Shown: positions 10,363 through 21,906 of the stretch, piece by piece
Layout: every line of letters starts with the position of its first letter
Position numbering within the stretch: position 1 is the first letter of the stretch
Assembly: GCA_951802195.1 (NCBI GenBank)
Contig: OX637623.1
Span: 1,364,001-1,428,000, forward strand
Direction of reading: 5' to 3'
Origin: Tausonia pullulans
Lineage: Eukaryota > Basidiomycota > Tremellomycetes > Cystofilobasidiales > Mrakiaceae
DNA: 64,000 nucleotides
Translations under genes and position numbers: made by a program
Notes under the pieces: generated by a model
The model's input: the letters and a program-made list of their open reading frames with translations, nothing else
What the model was told of the DNA's origin: nothing
Database searches by the model: none

Positions 10363-12037
10363 TTTGTTTGACGGAGTGTTTCTTGGAGAAGAGAGTGGGC
10401 GGAGGGTGGGATGCTTGTAGGCGAACAACTGGCGGGGCCTGGCTGCACCGGGAGGGGAGAAGATATATAGAAGGAGAACGGGAGACGTGAACGGGCGAGA
10501 CGGGTTGGAGGGAAGGGCTGAGAGAGAGGTGGAGGGCGAAGAAGAACTGGTTGGCTTGCTGAGGACGGAGACAAGACCAACGGCGAGAGTCTCCGACGGC
10601 TGAAACCTGTCCGTCCGGAGAGACGGAGAGGGAGAGCGAGAACAGGGGGACAGACAACCCCGCAGTTAGGGCAGGAGGGGGATAAGTCTGGGGAAGCGAG
10701 GCCGAGCTCGGCAGGGCTAGATTGACACGAGAAGGCGCTAACGGGTCCTAGGTGAATCAGTGATCGCGCTCGGAATGAACCGTCGGCCGGCGTATTCATT
10801 GGGGGTGGAGGAAGGGAACGAGAGGAATCGCAAGTGAAGCCAGCCACTTCCCCGCATGGCTGCGGGTCAGGCAACGAGCGGGCTCAAAAAGATGCTCCCA
10901 GTGCGCCTTATTCTTGAGTCGGCTTCTCAGACGCTCCCTCCCTACTTTTCTCTCTCTCCTCCTCCTGCTGTCGCGTGATAGACCGCTTCCGGGGCAGGAC
11001 GGGGCTCTCGGCCTTTCAAGCCTCAAAAGAGAGACTCTGCTCAATCCGGGGAACAAGAACCGACGACGATCGTTGAATGTGCGATATTCTTTGAGCTCTC
11101 GCCCGTGAGAAGCCGAGCCTGGGCACAGGGCGGAGGAATCAACCTGCGGCTCGGGTCACGCGCGTGATGTAAACACTCAACCTGGCTGATGACAAACTTC
11201 CTTTGCTCTTGCGATCCATTGTGTGCGCGGTCCTCCTTCTCCTTTTCTTTCGATGCATGGATAATGCATACATGACAGATCACAGGCGGTCTGAGACCGG
11301 CTGTTGTTGGGTAGCGTCGACGTCGTTAATGGCGCGGCCCCTGGCCCGCCCAATCCCGACCTGATACAGAGACGAAGATAGTCAGGTGACCGGCGGTAAG
11401 CCTGAGCCCAGTTCCTCTTTTTTTTCCTTGCTTGTGCAAGGTGGACCGCTCGCTCATAGTGAAGCGACTGACCATCAAATACCAAAGAAACCGATATGAG
11501 AGGCCGGTGGTAGCTTTGATGCAACATGAGACACATGTTTCGGACCCCTGCCTGGGGAGGTAGAGTCCCGCTATTCATCTGGCAGTAGCAGCAACTAGAC
11601 AACTCAAAATCATCAAGGTTTTATCAGCCCCCTGCCTGGAGCATGGTCTTATTTTGAAGAGATGATCGAAGGGGGACGGGCTTTTAAGGGCGTCCAACAC
11701 TTCCCCCTGGCGCTTGTCGGCTCCGATTTCGAGGGGGCATAAGTTCGGCTCGCCGTCCCCGCTTCTTCACACTCCACGTTCTCGCAGGCTCGACCTTTTA
11801 GAGTTACAATCAATGGGACTTATTTGGTTTTTGACTTTTTCTCTGATATTGTCCGTATCGTCTGGGCCCATGCATCCCTCGGAATGATCTCACGCTCGAC
11901 CTAGGCATATTTCAACCAGAACACAGGGCCTTGCGCGTTACCCATCGCCGAGGTCTTTCAAAAGTGTTGGTTCATGATAAGACGACCAAATCGTGGAGAT
12001 ATTACTCATCTGCCTCAGTAGCTTCGGCCAAGCCAAT
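10363..12037. other. long upstream region of the G-alpha gene; no gene recognised
   Basis: This region has 1.7 kb between the G-alpha start codon and the 3' end of the LENG1-like gene. The first part (10363-11000) is CT-rich on the coding strand, typical of fungal promoters and 5' leaders. Open frames on the minus strand (10257-10874 and 11177-11602) are low complexity or cysteine-scattered with no motif. I see no tRNA or other RNA signature. The length fits a long regulated 5' region, but that is inference. Confidence 0.45.
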
Positions 12038-13518
12038 TCAGCTGCTGTCCCTTTTCCCCCGTCCCCGTTGTCCACCATTCCCCCCGTCCCGCCTGTCGCG
12101 ATTCCTATCCATATCACGATCTCGACGAAATCGATCTCGGTCCCTGCTGCTGACTTCGTCCTCCCACCGGAGCCGATTGAATCTCCCCAGTCGTTCCCTC
12201 TCCAACCGCTTCATCTCCTCCGGATGGAAACGCCGCTCCTCGAACCCTCCTGGCGTGCTTGACCCAGCGAGACTGAGCGCCGGTGTTGAGCTGACCGACG
12301 AGGCTGCCATTCGCCTTGAGGCGACGAGGAGCGCTTCGGTTCGCGTTCGCTCAGCTTGTTCACGTTTCAGCCGGGCAGAGACGAGATCGGCGTTGCCTAA
12401 AGTAGATGCAGAGGAAGAGGAGGGAGCCCATGGAAGTGCAGGAGGGGGCATTCGGGAAGAGCTGGAGGAAGACGGCCGAGGACCAAGGAGGGTGTGAATG
12501 TGGGTAAGAGGGTCGCGATGGGTTTTGGAAGCCTGGTCCTTGCGTCTGAGACGAGTCAAAGGACTTGCTTGTATCAGCCAAACAACACACCGCCACACTC
12601 ACACTAAACTCACCGAAGTTTTTCGCGCTTTGCTTGATCCCGTTCATCTCTGGGCTCCCCGCGCTCATCGACGCCCTTGAGACCTGGGTCGGTGTACCAT
12701 GGCTTGAGTTCGCGTTCAGTTCGGGCTAAGTACATCGTCTGGCGAAGGATCAGGTAAGTGGATCGAGTGTGAATATGTAATGAAGATGCCAGCGCCTCAC
12801 AGTGGGGTCATCCTTCTGAATCTCCTCCTGCGTCTTGGGCTTGGGTGGTGGCGCAAGAGGTCTCGGTGGCTAGTTGAATGTAACGGAGAGGGAGTCAGTG
12901 ATATTTTGAGCCGCACAGCGAAAAGAGAGAGAGGGAACGTAGATGCTCACGCCCGAGCTCTCCTCTGGCTCCCAGAAGTTGAGGTGGCCCTGCTTCGTCC
13001 GGTATTTGTCCGGATGTTCGCGGCCCAGGTCGGTCTCGGCGCGATGATCCTTATCTGCGAGCCGGCGGTGGAGGAGCTGCATGTCGTCCTTTTCTCTGCC
13101 CTTTCCCTTCGACTTCCTCATACTCGAGTCTGAGAGACCTCCAGTTGAGGGTCGCTCGACTTCGCCCTCTTCAAAGGCGATGGGCATGGATAGTGGTGGC
13201 ACGGGTCCCATTTCGGTTGACGATGACGCGTCTCTCTCCGGATCGGATCGAGCCCGGAGGAGTGCAAGACGAGCCTCAGAGTCCTGGAAAACGATGGGTA
13301 TATCAGCCATTGCCTTCCTACCGCTTTGCGATACAGGCCAAGCGAGGCAGAATAGGCAAAGAGTGGAGGGTTGCCTTGCTACTCACAGCCTGTAGCACGC
13401 GGCGCTCCTCAGCCTCGTCCAGCTCGCGCTGGCGCTTCTCGTCATCTCGGACGCGTTGCTTGTTACTCTCAAGATATGGATGGTAAGACTTGTGCTGGAG
13501 GATCTGAAGGCGGGCCAT
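12038..13518 (-). CDS. CIR_N-domain protein, LENG1-like (splicing-associated)
   Basis: The protein starts MARLQILQHKSYHPYLESNK, continuing with QRVRDDEKRQRELDEAEERR. This is the CIR N-terminal domain (about residues 1-45) of LENG1-like proteins, which are found with spliceosomal complexes. Charged helical and Ser-rich regions follow. DKYRTKQGHLNFWEPEE matches the conserved GH(I/L)NFWE block, and PKPKTQEEIQKDDPT and WYTDPGLKGVDERG match the family's middle block. The C-terminal third is basic and RD-rich (SRDRDRFRRDRDMDRNRDRR), like SR-related nuclear proteins, and ends in a GGNGGQRGRGK stretch. At least four introns are present, with clear donors near 13385, 13280, 12950 and 12750. The start is the only ATG ahead of the conserved block. 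A general role in pre-mRNA processing is inferred from family members. Confidence 0.82.
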
Positions 13519-13894
13519 GGCGAGAGGTGACGGTCGAGGTGGTTCAGCGCGGACGACCGTCTCTTGAGTGGAGGGATGGAGGCTGGGAAGGAGGACGCGC
13601 CCCTGACGCTTGGGCCCCCTCGCGTATGTACGTCGTCATGCTCTAGTTGACAGGATGTCAAGAGAGCCGCATCTTGAAAGAACATAGCCTGGGTGGTACA
13701 GAAGCCAGTTATCTCGTCATAAATATATCTGGATTGGCCACCCCCTTGCCGTTGGCTCCCCACCGAAAGGGACACCGAGATTCAGGTCCTCATCTTGCCA
13801 GCTGTCGCTCGAGCCTCGTCTTCACCCAGACCACCATCGCCGTCGGACCGCGACGAGACCAGGCCGCTCCTCTCCACCCAGAGCTCCTCCCGGC
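13519..13894. promoter_or_regulatory. divergent promoter between the LENG1-like and Rrm4-like genes
   Basis: Only 376 bases separate the two start codons, which point away from each other. Within it are an AT-rich ATAAATATAT at 13720-13729, the only TATA-like block in an otherwise GC-rich stretch, and an ATTGG (CCAAT on the other strand) at 13733-13737. Both genes concern RNA handling, so a shared bidirectional promoter is plausible but unproven. Confidence 0.45.
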
Positions 13895-16872
13895 ATGACG
13901 CAGCGCCCCAGCCGCCCGCACCCGCACCTCGTTCGTCCTTAAACAAGACACACGTCCATCAGGCGTTGTCTCTTTCTCTCTCCACCGGAGGAGCAAGCTT
14001 GCCCGCTGACCTTGCTGTGTCTCGTCCCGCTTGCCTCTTCTGTCCGCCCCGTCCGCCCACCTTGTGTCATAGACCAGCACCGTCCTCCACCTCGACGGCC
14101 TCTTACCCTCGCAGTCAGACACGGAGCTCGCGGAGCTCTTCCGCGAGTGTCTCCCCATCCGCCTACAGATTAAGCGGGACTCCCCCGGGCCCTCCGGCAC
14201 TTGCTCGGGTGAGCCTCGCAATCGGCTATGTCCTCCTTGTACAGAGGCTGACAGTCATCCCTCCCATCGACCGACAGGCACTGTCGAGTTCCGGGACCTT
14301 GCCAGAGGTGAGCTTGGCCCTGGGACAGACGATGCAGGCGCATCGGAGTCGAGAGAGAGGTGGGGGGGAAAGAGGGAAGAGGTCTTGAATGATCGGAGCT
14401 GTCCGGAACGGATGCCTCGGTGTCGAGGTCCTTTCCTGTGCAGCTTATATCCTCGGCCCAGACGTACTGCTGCCTGGGCTGGGCATTTTCAGTGACTGCA
14501 GTGTGGATAGGAAGGGGTGTTGCTTGCCTTTCCGCTTTCTTCCTCTCGCACAGGCCTTGCTTTCTTTTCTGGATCCTCGATCGACGTGTGCCTTGCCCGC
14601 ATTGTGCCGACCTCTCATGCTGACTGCCTCTTGCTCTTTCTTTGCGCCCTTGTTTCAGCCGAAAAGGCGCTCTCCATCCTCACCCCCTTTATCCAGCTCT
14701 CGCCCTCGCCGGCGCCCTTTCAGCCTCTCCCGCCGTCGCGCGACAGCCTACCGCGCGTCGTGTCCGGATTCCCCAACGGCACCACCCCCGGCGACGTCTG
14801 GGAGTACCTCCGGCCGGCGGCCATCCGGGAGCTGAGGCCATTGGGATCTCCGGGACCTGGTGCTAGTGATGGACCGTCTTGTGAGTCTCGCCACGTGAAT
14901 AAGGAGCTACAGGTCGAACCTGCACTGACATCTCAGTCCTGGCTCCAGATTGCGAGGCACTCGTCGAGTTCTACTTTGAGGACGACGCCAGGAATTTTGA
15001 GGTTGCTCCGGTGAATCGACAAATGTCTCTGAGATTATATGTCTAAACGAAAGCCTTACTAATGAGACCTACGCCTCGCCCGCAGCCACAAGTCTCCAAC
15101 GGCGCGACCCTGTCCATCACCCCCTTCAACCCGAACCGACCCCGCCAGTTCGCTCACAGTGAGCTGGGAAGCGCTGCCCCTCTCTCCATCGGCGCTCCTG
15201 CCTTTGTCCCGAACGCATCGGCTTCCACTTTCAGTCCGCAGGGACAATATGCGGACCTCCCTGGACCCATCTCCCCGGGTCCCGGCCAGCACGTCCAGCC
15301 CGCTCCAGGCTCAACCAGCGCGAGCGGGCTCATCGACTTCTGCAATCTCTACATCAAGCAGATCGACCCTTCCATCAGCTCTAACGATCTTTTCAACCAC
15401 TTTCGCTCGTTCGGCCGCATCGTCAGCGCCCGCGTCATGCGCGACGAGCTCGGCGTCTCCAAGGGTTTTGGCTTTGTCAGCTACCAGACACCGCAGGAGG
15501 CCCACCTTGCTCTCACGAGCATGGACGGCGCTTTCATGGGCTCTAAGCAGATCGTTGTCCGCTTGCACGAACCGAAGAAGCTCCGGGCGGAGAAATTAGC
15601 GGAGCAACGGGCCCGGGGTGGGTCACTGAGCCCCAAGCGTGCGTCTGAGGCTCTGCCTGGCATGGCATTGAGTGAGGAGCACTCTCGCCGAAGCAGCGGA
15701 GCTGGCGGTGCTTATTTGCCAACTGTGAGTGGGAGATGCGAATCACAATCAACTATCCTTGTTCCACTGCTGACTCTTTTTTTCTTAGCCTCCGCACACC
15801 TCTCCGGTTGCGCCATCTATCGAAAGCATGGCACAGCTCTCGCTGCAGCCGGGGCCGCCACCTGTACAGGTTCTCCCTTCGGTCAGTTTATAGCCAGCCA
15901 TACAGGACTTCCGACGAGAAAGTTCCACTGACGCTCTCTGCTTCACGGCCACAGGACGAGGCTGATGCCTCGCCTCTCATGGGCTTGGACGGCATCTCCC
16001 GCCCTGCGTCAACTTCGCCTCTCCAGGAGTCTGAGCGCCTTCTTGGGGCCATCCGAGCCATTGAGCCCGATGCCAACCTCGCTGCCGAGATTCGAGACAT
16101 GATTGTCACGCTCAAGAAGCGGGAACGCGCTCTGTGCCTCTTCAATGCCGACTTCCTCAGGGACAAGGTCCGCGAGGCCAAGGAGGTCATTGCTAGCCTC
16201 GGAGATGACGATGAAGACGAGGAGGGGTCTCCGGCTCGGAGTGGCTCTCTCAGGCCGGCCTTCTCGACGCCGCAGAGGACCAAGTCAGCGCCCATCAACC
16301 CGACTTCACCGTTGTCTCCTGAGCCAACGCCTCCTTCCAAGTTGGGCGCACGTACGTCGGCCCTCAAGAATGTGGACGAGCTCGCCCGGCTCAAGGCGCA
16401 GGAGATCATGATGTACCTCGGCGAGCACGAGTCTGAGATTTCTGGCTCAGGCATCGAGAAGTCTGAGCCGGCGGCGAGCGAGGAGGTTGAGACGTTCCTT
16501 GCTAGGTTCGTGTAACAATGATCGATTGCCACCTGATTACAACATTTTATCTGACCTGCCTTTTCCCTCCTCCCTCCAATCAGCCTCCAAGGGTCAGCGG
16601 AGCAGGCCCAGAAACAGCGGCTCGGAGAGCGCCTCTTCAAGCTTCTCAAATCGTGGAACCTCCCTCGTGGCATCAGGGCGGTCCGTTTCTTCTCATTGAC
16701 CTTAGCTTTGTCCATACATCTCGGGCTGACTTTTCGCTCGCTTTTCCTGCAGCCGACTGTGACGATCCAGCTTCTTGACTCGGAAGACCTTCCGTCCCTC
16801 GCCCGGCTCGCAGCTGAGTTTCCCGCTATACTAAAGGAGAAAGTACTCAAGCTTCACGGGCAGGCAAAGTAG
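13895..16872 (+). CDS. rrm4: Rrm4-like RNA-binding protein: three RRMs plus C-terminal MLLE domains
   Basis: My ten-exon model is 13895-13930, 14073-14208, 14278-14307, 14659-14880, 14937-15010, 15086-15724, 15789-15869, 15955-16505, 16584-16680 and 16753-16872. It sums to 1986 bases, 661 residues plus stop, in frame throughout. RRM1 (TSTVLHLDGLLPSQSD ... GTVEFRDLARAEKAL) and RRM2 (PRVVSGFPNGTTPGDVWEYL ... ALVEFYFEDDARNFE) are divergent. RRM3 is canonical, with RNP2 NLYIKQI and RNP1 KGFGFVSY. After a Pro/Ser-rich linker, an MLLE-like helical block appears (ERLLGAIRAIEPDANLAAEI, then LKKRERALCLFNADFL). A C-terminal MLLE follows (AEQAQKQRLGERLFKLLKSW, then VTIQLLDSEDLPSL). This order is that of Ustilago maydis Rrm4, which carries mRNAs on early endosomes and is tethered by MLLE-PAM2-like contacts. 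A PABP is excluded by the RRM number and sequence. The gene symbol is by architecture. Confidence 0.85.
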
Positions 16873-17649
16873 GCGGATAGCGAAGGAAGGGAGGAAGGTG
16901 GTCAGAGTAATGAAGGGAGGGAGGTGGTCAGAGTAATGAGCGAAGCTATTTTTTTAGTCTCTACTATAATTGATTCGCCACGTGCAACCATTTTCTCGTG
17001 TCACACATTGCCCTCGTGGCTCCCACTTGCACTTTCATAACGGCTCTGAGGCAGGGGGAGGACTGGATTGAAGCCGGCGCGCGCGCCGCTGTCTAGAAAC
17101 CCCGAGCGAACTCCACTCCCTGACACTGGGGAGCCGTCTTCCGCAGCCTGTTGCTCCTTTCTCGCGAGCTCGGGCTCGGGCTCGGGCTCGGAGGTTAGCC
17201 AAGACGTCAGGCAAGAAATAACCCATGTTCGCGAGAGCTCCTTTACAGCGTCGTCCCTTTCCCTGCCAAGCGGAATCCGCGGGCGGAGACCCCTCTAGAC
17301 CAAATGGACCGACCCCTCTGTGTACGCCCGGTTATCGAGGAGACGATGATAACCGGGTCGATCATCCCTCGTGGAGCAAGGGCAAGCAAGGCATGCATGC
17401 GTTGGGGATGCGTTGGGGAAGATGGGGCAGGGAGGGGGTGTCGTTGGGGCAATCTCGGAAGCTCGTCCTCTGGAGCCGACCGGCTGGCTGGCTGGCTGCG
17501 AAGCAAGTTGCGAACTGAGCGAGAGAGCCTGAGAGCAAACTCAGCTCAGTAGACAGAAGTTGAGACAGCGGCCTGTTTCTCCCCCCGACCAGCTCGATCT
17601 TCCTCGTCCTTCACTGCCTTCCTTTGTGTCATCGTCGTCGTTGTTTGCC
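16873..17649. other. intergenic stretch with short repeats; elongase promoter
   Basis: The stretch runs from the Rrm4-like stop to the elongase start. It holds an imperfect direct duplication of GTGGTCAGAGTAATGA (within 16891-16939), a GGGCTC hexamer repeat (17170-17191) and a GGCT run near 17482-17496. The last 70 bases are CT-rich, as in fungal core promoters. No gene is seen. Confidence 0.55.
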
Positions 17650-19392
17650 ATGGCCCTCTACAACACGCTTGCGTCGGTGATCCCCAAGGGGTTGCACGTT
17701 CCGGCCTACCTCCACCAATACACCCGCGGCGTTACACCACTCTCGACCGGCCGGGAGGTTGCCATCGCCATGGCTATCTACTTCACTGTCGTCTTCTCCG
17801 GCAGGGAGTTCATGCGGTAAGTTAGTTACAATCGAACGCAAGAGCGCATGGGTTGGCTGGCAGCAAGGGACGCCAACTCAGCCAGCTGCTTATTCGGGAC
17901 GGGGGGGGGATCCGACCGAAGGTGCTCATTGACGGATGGATGAAAACAGCTAGCCAGCTAGCTAGAGCCTCTGTCTAGTCACGCAGTCAGTCTGTCTGGA
18001 CCTAGTTTGCTCTCCTAGAGGGTCATCGTGCGAGCACAACGTCTGCAAGATTGTGCAAATGCTTTCGACCCGTCATTCCTCGCACCATGCCTGATCTGAC
18101 ACTGACTCCGCCTTCTCGCTCTCCCATACAGGAAGCAGCCTGCCTTCAAGATGAAGGCGCTTTTCCGGGCTCACAACATCTTTCTCTCCATTGGATCTGG
18201 CTTTCTTCTTCTCATGATGCTCGAGGAACTGTGCGTCGCCGACGTTAGACGAGTTTCTGGTTTCGGAGCGAGCGGGAGCTGATCCTATACCCCTGCGCGC
18301 ACTGCTGTAGTCTCCCCATGCTCTGGCAGCACGGTCTCTGGTACACTATTTGCAGTCCTCACGCTTTCACCACTGTCAGTCCTGTCCGGTGGATGCAGGA
18401 CCTCACCAGTGTACGCCTTCTGAATCTGCGTCTCCTCCACCTTTCAACGCAGCGGCTCCGTTTCTTCTACCTCATCAACTATTACACGAAGTACTACGAG
18501 CTTCTCGACACCGTTTTCCTCGTCCTCAAGAAAAAGCCTCTTGGTCAGTCACGAGGCTCCATCGGCCTTTCGTGCTACTGACAGACCCTGCCACAACTCA
18601 GCCTTCCTCCATGTCTTCCATCACTCGGCCACCGCCGTCCTTTGCTGGACGGAGCTGGAAGGCGAGAATTCAGTCCAATGGATCGTCATCTCGATCAACC
18701 TCCTTGTCCACACCATCATGTGTCGGTCTTCTGGCTTTGTCGAGGGCTTCAGATCGTATTGCACGTTCTCTGACAGCGAACACACCCTCCCTGTGGCCAG
18801 ACTATTACTATTACGCGACTGCCGGTGGCCGCCGCTTCTGGGTCCGTCCTTACGCGCGAAGACGATGGTGTATTGTCCCATCTCTTGCCTCTTCGCTGAC
18901 GGACCTTGCCCTGATTCTCCCCTTCTCCAGTGGAAGAAGTACCTGACCAGCATGCAGATCACCCAATTCATGATCGACATGTGAGCTCTCCACGCCCAGG
19001 AATAATATAGGTACCCATTCTGACCTTAACATGTTACCCCCTCAGTGCTGCAATCTACACCAGTCCGTTTCTCCTTTCAGCCGCCGCATTATTGCCTGTG
19101 CTGACGCTGATTCTTCTCTACAGCTTCTTATGCCCAGTTTGCTCATCGCGTCCTCCCCAACAGCCTCCCACAGCTTGGAGAGTGCGCCGGAGCCGGAGGA
19201 TCGGCCGCCCTCGGATGCGCGCTTATCACCTCCTACCTCGGTCTCTTCATTAACTTCTACATCAAGACCTACAGGTCCACCGCCGCCGCTCGGGGCACTA
19301 AAGGGGGCAAGGCGTCCGCTGTTGCGGAGAAGCCGGCCGAGTTTGACATGGGCTCCGGGAACATCAGTGATGTGGGGGAGAAGAGCCCTTGA
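17650..19392 (+). CDS. ELO-family very-long-chain fatty acid elongase (3-ketoacyl-CoA synthase)
   Basis: ELO enzymes condense malonyl-CoA with long acyl-CoA in the ER membrane, the first step of each elongation cycle. Exon 1 (17650-17816) encodes [20 protein letters not shown] and a first membrane segment [15 protein letters not shown]. Later exons give [40 protein letters not shown], the catalytic histidine box [11 protein letters not shown] (18603-18635), [20 protein letters not shown] and [16 protein letters not shown]. These are the ELO signature blocks (KYYELLDT, HxxHH, TxxQxxQF-like) in the right order. The cytosolic C-terminus ([20 protein letters not shown], ending GEKSP) is basic then acidic and lacks an obvious KKxx ER-retrieval signal. 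At least six introns are present. Chain-length specificity (ELO2/ELO3 versus ELO1 type) cannot be told from sequence alone. Confidence 0.93.
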
Positions 19393-19860
19393 GCTTCGTT
19401 CGTCATAGATGGCCCTTCAACAATCTAGTCATGAATCTTATCTAATTTTGCGCTCTGCATGTCTCTGCAACCTGTCTATCGATCAGCATCTGCGCAAAGC
19501 GAAAGCCCGCCCTTGGCCCAAGCGAGAACGGCTTCTTCCTTGGCCTGTTGTTCGGCGTCGTTACGAGTAAGGCCTATTTGCATGAATGCGGCCTTCGCTC
19601 CTTCTCGACGATCTCACCGAGAGCAGGCAGTTCCTGCTCCTATGTGAGGCCTCATACATTTTATAGCTTATCTCCGCCGTTCGACGGTGAAGTCCGACCC
19701 GACGCGCGTTCCTTCTCGTGCCTCTTTCCCTCGAGTTGCCCCCCATTCTCCACCAGCCTTTTTTCCGTAACTCTTGTCCGCCCTGGCCGATTAACGGTTC
19801 TATCCTTGGCTGGCCGTCTGCTCTTCAGTATAGGTCGAGCTTCTCACTCACGTCCTCGTC
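19393..19860. other. intergenic stretch, no gene seen
   Basis: This stretch holds the elongase 3' end and the upstream region of the PLP enzyme. The last 200 bases are pyrimidine-rich. Open frames are short and without motif. Confidence 0.5.
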
Positions 19861-21825
19861 ATGCCGGTCCCCACGAGCGAATACCCCTCGACTTCCCGCC
19901 AGCCCAGTCTCGACTCTATCAAGAACGCTCACGCGAGGATCAAGTAAGCCTCACCCTCTCGTCAAATTAAGCCGAGAGCCCACCTTCATTTCTGCAACCA
20001 ATCTGAAGCAAGCCTCCTCCCACTCACAGACCTTACATTCATTGCACTCCGCTTCAAACGTCTCGGACCCTCAGCGACTATGCGAGCAAGGCAGTCGAGG
20101 GCGTTCGCACCGCGTGCGGGCGACCTGTCCGCATCGAAGTCGCCCTGAAATGCGAGAACTTGCAACGCATCGGAGGCAAGCCCTCTCTCGTCGACTCGAT
20201 GCTCAAGTTAGGTAAACTTTTGAATGGATTCTGACTGTCTCTGAAACTCAGCCTTCAAGATCCGAGGCGCGACGAATGCCGTTTTGCAGCATCTCTCGAC
20301 GCTCCCTCCGACTTCGCCAGGCGAAGTCTCTCCGGTTCTCACGATATTTACACACTCTTCTGGAAACCATGCGCAAGCTGTGAGTGAAAGAGCTGCCTTC
20401 CTGGAATATTAAGACTTAAAGCTGTAATTTGGGCGACGAGCATCCCTTCGCGTCGCGTGTCTCAACGCGTCCAATCGCCTTTGATTGTGTTGCATGTTCT
20501 CAAGACAGTAATCTGAACTATTATATATTGGCCATTTTCTGTCAGATGGCCCTCGCTGCTGTCCTTCTGTCGTCGCCAGAGCGGCCAATCCGTTGGGTCC
20601 AGTCGCACTGCGAGACGATTCCAGCTCCGTCTTGACTTACGGCTCCACCTCGCTCACTTCTAGGTGCAACGATCATCATGCCCGTCACGGCATCGCCGGT
20701 GAAGCGCAACGCCGTGCTCGGGTATGGAGCCCGAGTTGTCGACTGCCCCTCAGACACGACGCAGCGTCAGATAGTGTGCGATGCGGAGATCGCTAAGGTG
20801 CGGACCCGCAATGCTGCAGGAAAAGGGAATTGCTGTTGAAGTGGTCATTTCCCCGGGCCTAGGTCCGAGATGCCGGAGACCAAGTGCTCTTCATACCTCC
20901 TTACGACCACATCGATGTGATAGAGGGCCAGGTACGCCTTATGAAACGACCCTGTCTGGTTGGTCACGTGAATCTCACCCTCTCCTCTCCCATATTCACC
21001 CATCAGGGGACATGCGTTCTCGAGGTAGCCAACCAAATCCAGAACGTCTGGGGCCCAGTTGGCTCCATCCCAGACATTGTGATGGCTCCTATCGGAGGCG
21101 GTGGGCTCATGAGTGGGACTAGTGTCGCAAGCAAAGGGCTTTGGAAGGACGTCGTTGTCGTCGGCGCCGAGCCGGAGGGTGAGTAAGGACCATCTCAGCT
21201 ATAATTTAAACGGGCTGACCCTCTTCTGTCTGACTCAATCCAGCGGCGAACGATGCTCATGAGTCGTTCTACTCCAAGACATGGCACCCGGCCAAGAAGC
21301 CTTCGACCATCTGCGATGGCCTGCTCACCGCCACGGGACCGCACACCCTGCCGATTATTCTCGCGAATGTGAGATTTACGCCGATCCGCATGTTCTACAA
21401 GCTGTCGCTAACTCTTTTGTCCTTAAGGTCGACGAGGTCCTAGTCGCGAATGACGATGCGACTATCCGCGCCATGAAGCTCGTCTGGGAGCGTACGTCAA
21501 TTTCTCAATCCGACACCTCCGCAGGCCACCCTGACAGTTTTTTTTGTTCGTCAAATTAGGCATGAAACTCATCATCGAGCCCTCCTCCGCCCTCGCTCTC
21601 GCAACTATCCTCTCCTCGACTCTTGGCGGCTCACCCTTGCCATCAACCGACTCGACCTGGGCCAAAGTTGTCCGGGAAGCCGCCGAACGCAGGGCTTTGG
21701 CTTCAGAGGGCCAGGGCACACCCGTTGTAGTGCGAGCAGTCGTCATCATTTCTGGCGGCAACGTCGACTTGGCTGCCATGAACGAGCTGTTTGCCAGCGT
21801 CGCCGTCTCACGGAACCATTCCTAG
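19861..21825 (+). CDS. serine racemase / threonine dehydratase-family PLP enzyme
   Basis: This is a fold-type II PLP enzyme acting on serine or threonine (racemisation or alpha,beta-elimination). The start MPVPTSEYPSTSRQPSLDS is followed by an intron after ARIK. Visible blocks are PYIHCTPLQTSRTLS, ALKCENLQRIG, the PLP-lysine motif AFKIRGATNA (Lys as Schiff base), SSGNHAQAMALA, GATIIMPVTASPVKRNAVLG, VLFIPPYDHIDVIEGQGT, the phosphate-binding loop PIGGGGLMSG and the C-terminal SGGNVDL. SSGNHAQA and GGGGL(M/I)SG favour serine racemase-like proteins over biosynthetic threonine deaminases, and no C-terminal ACT regulatory domain is present. The usual Ser before FKxRGA is Ala here. At least seven introns are present. 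Racemase versus dehydratase activity cannot be decided from sequence. Confidence 0.85.
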
Positions 21826-21906
21826 AGGGCTCCCGGAGACGATGAGCAATAAATTTTATCGATATGATAGGTGCAGACAAATAATGACTGAGGAGGCTAG
21901 GCCCGT
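21826..21906. other. 81-base convergent intergenic gap
   Basis: Only 81 bases separate the PLP-enzyme stop (21823-21825) from the stop of the opposing O-fucosyltransferase-like gene (21909-21907). The gap contains AT-rich AATAAATTTTATCG near 21848-21861, which could serve as a polyadenylation signal for the plus-strand gene. The two transcripts probably overlap at their 3' ends. Confidence 0.5.

Noticed and set aside
10363-12037. A possible tRNA or small gene upstream of the G-alpha gene
   Set aside because: I searched by eye for a GGTTCRANNCC T-arm with a paired acceptor stem and found none; open frames lack protein-like content.
15888-16850. A 320-residue minus-strand open frame
   Set aside because: It is antisense to the Rrm4-like exons 8-10, which have consistent splice phases and MLLE content; the antisense frame has no motif.
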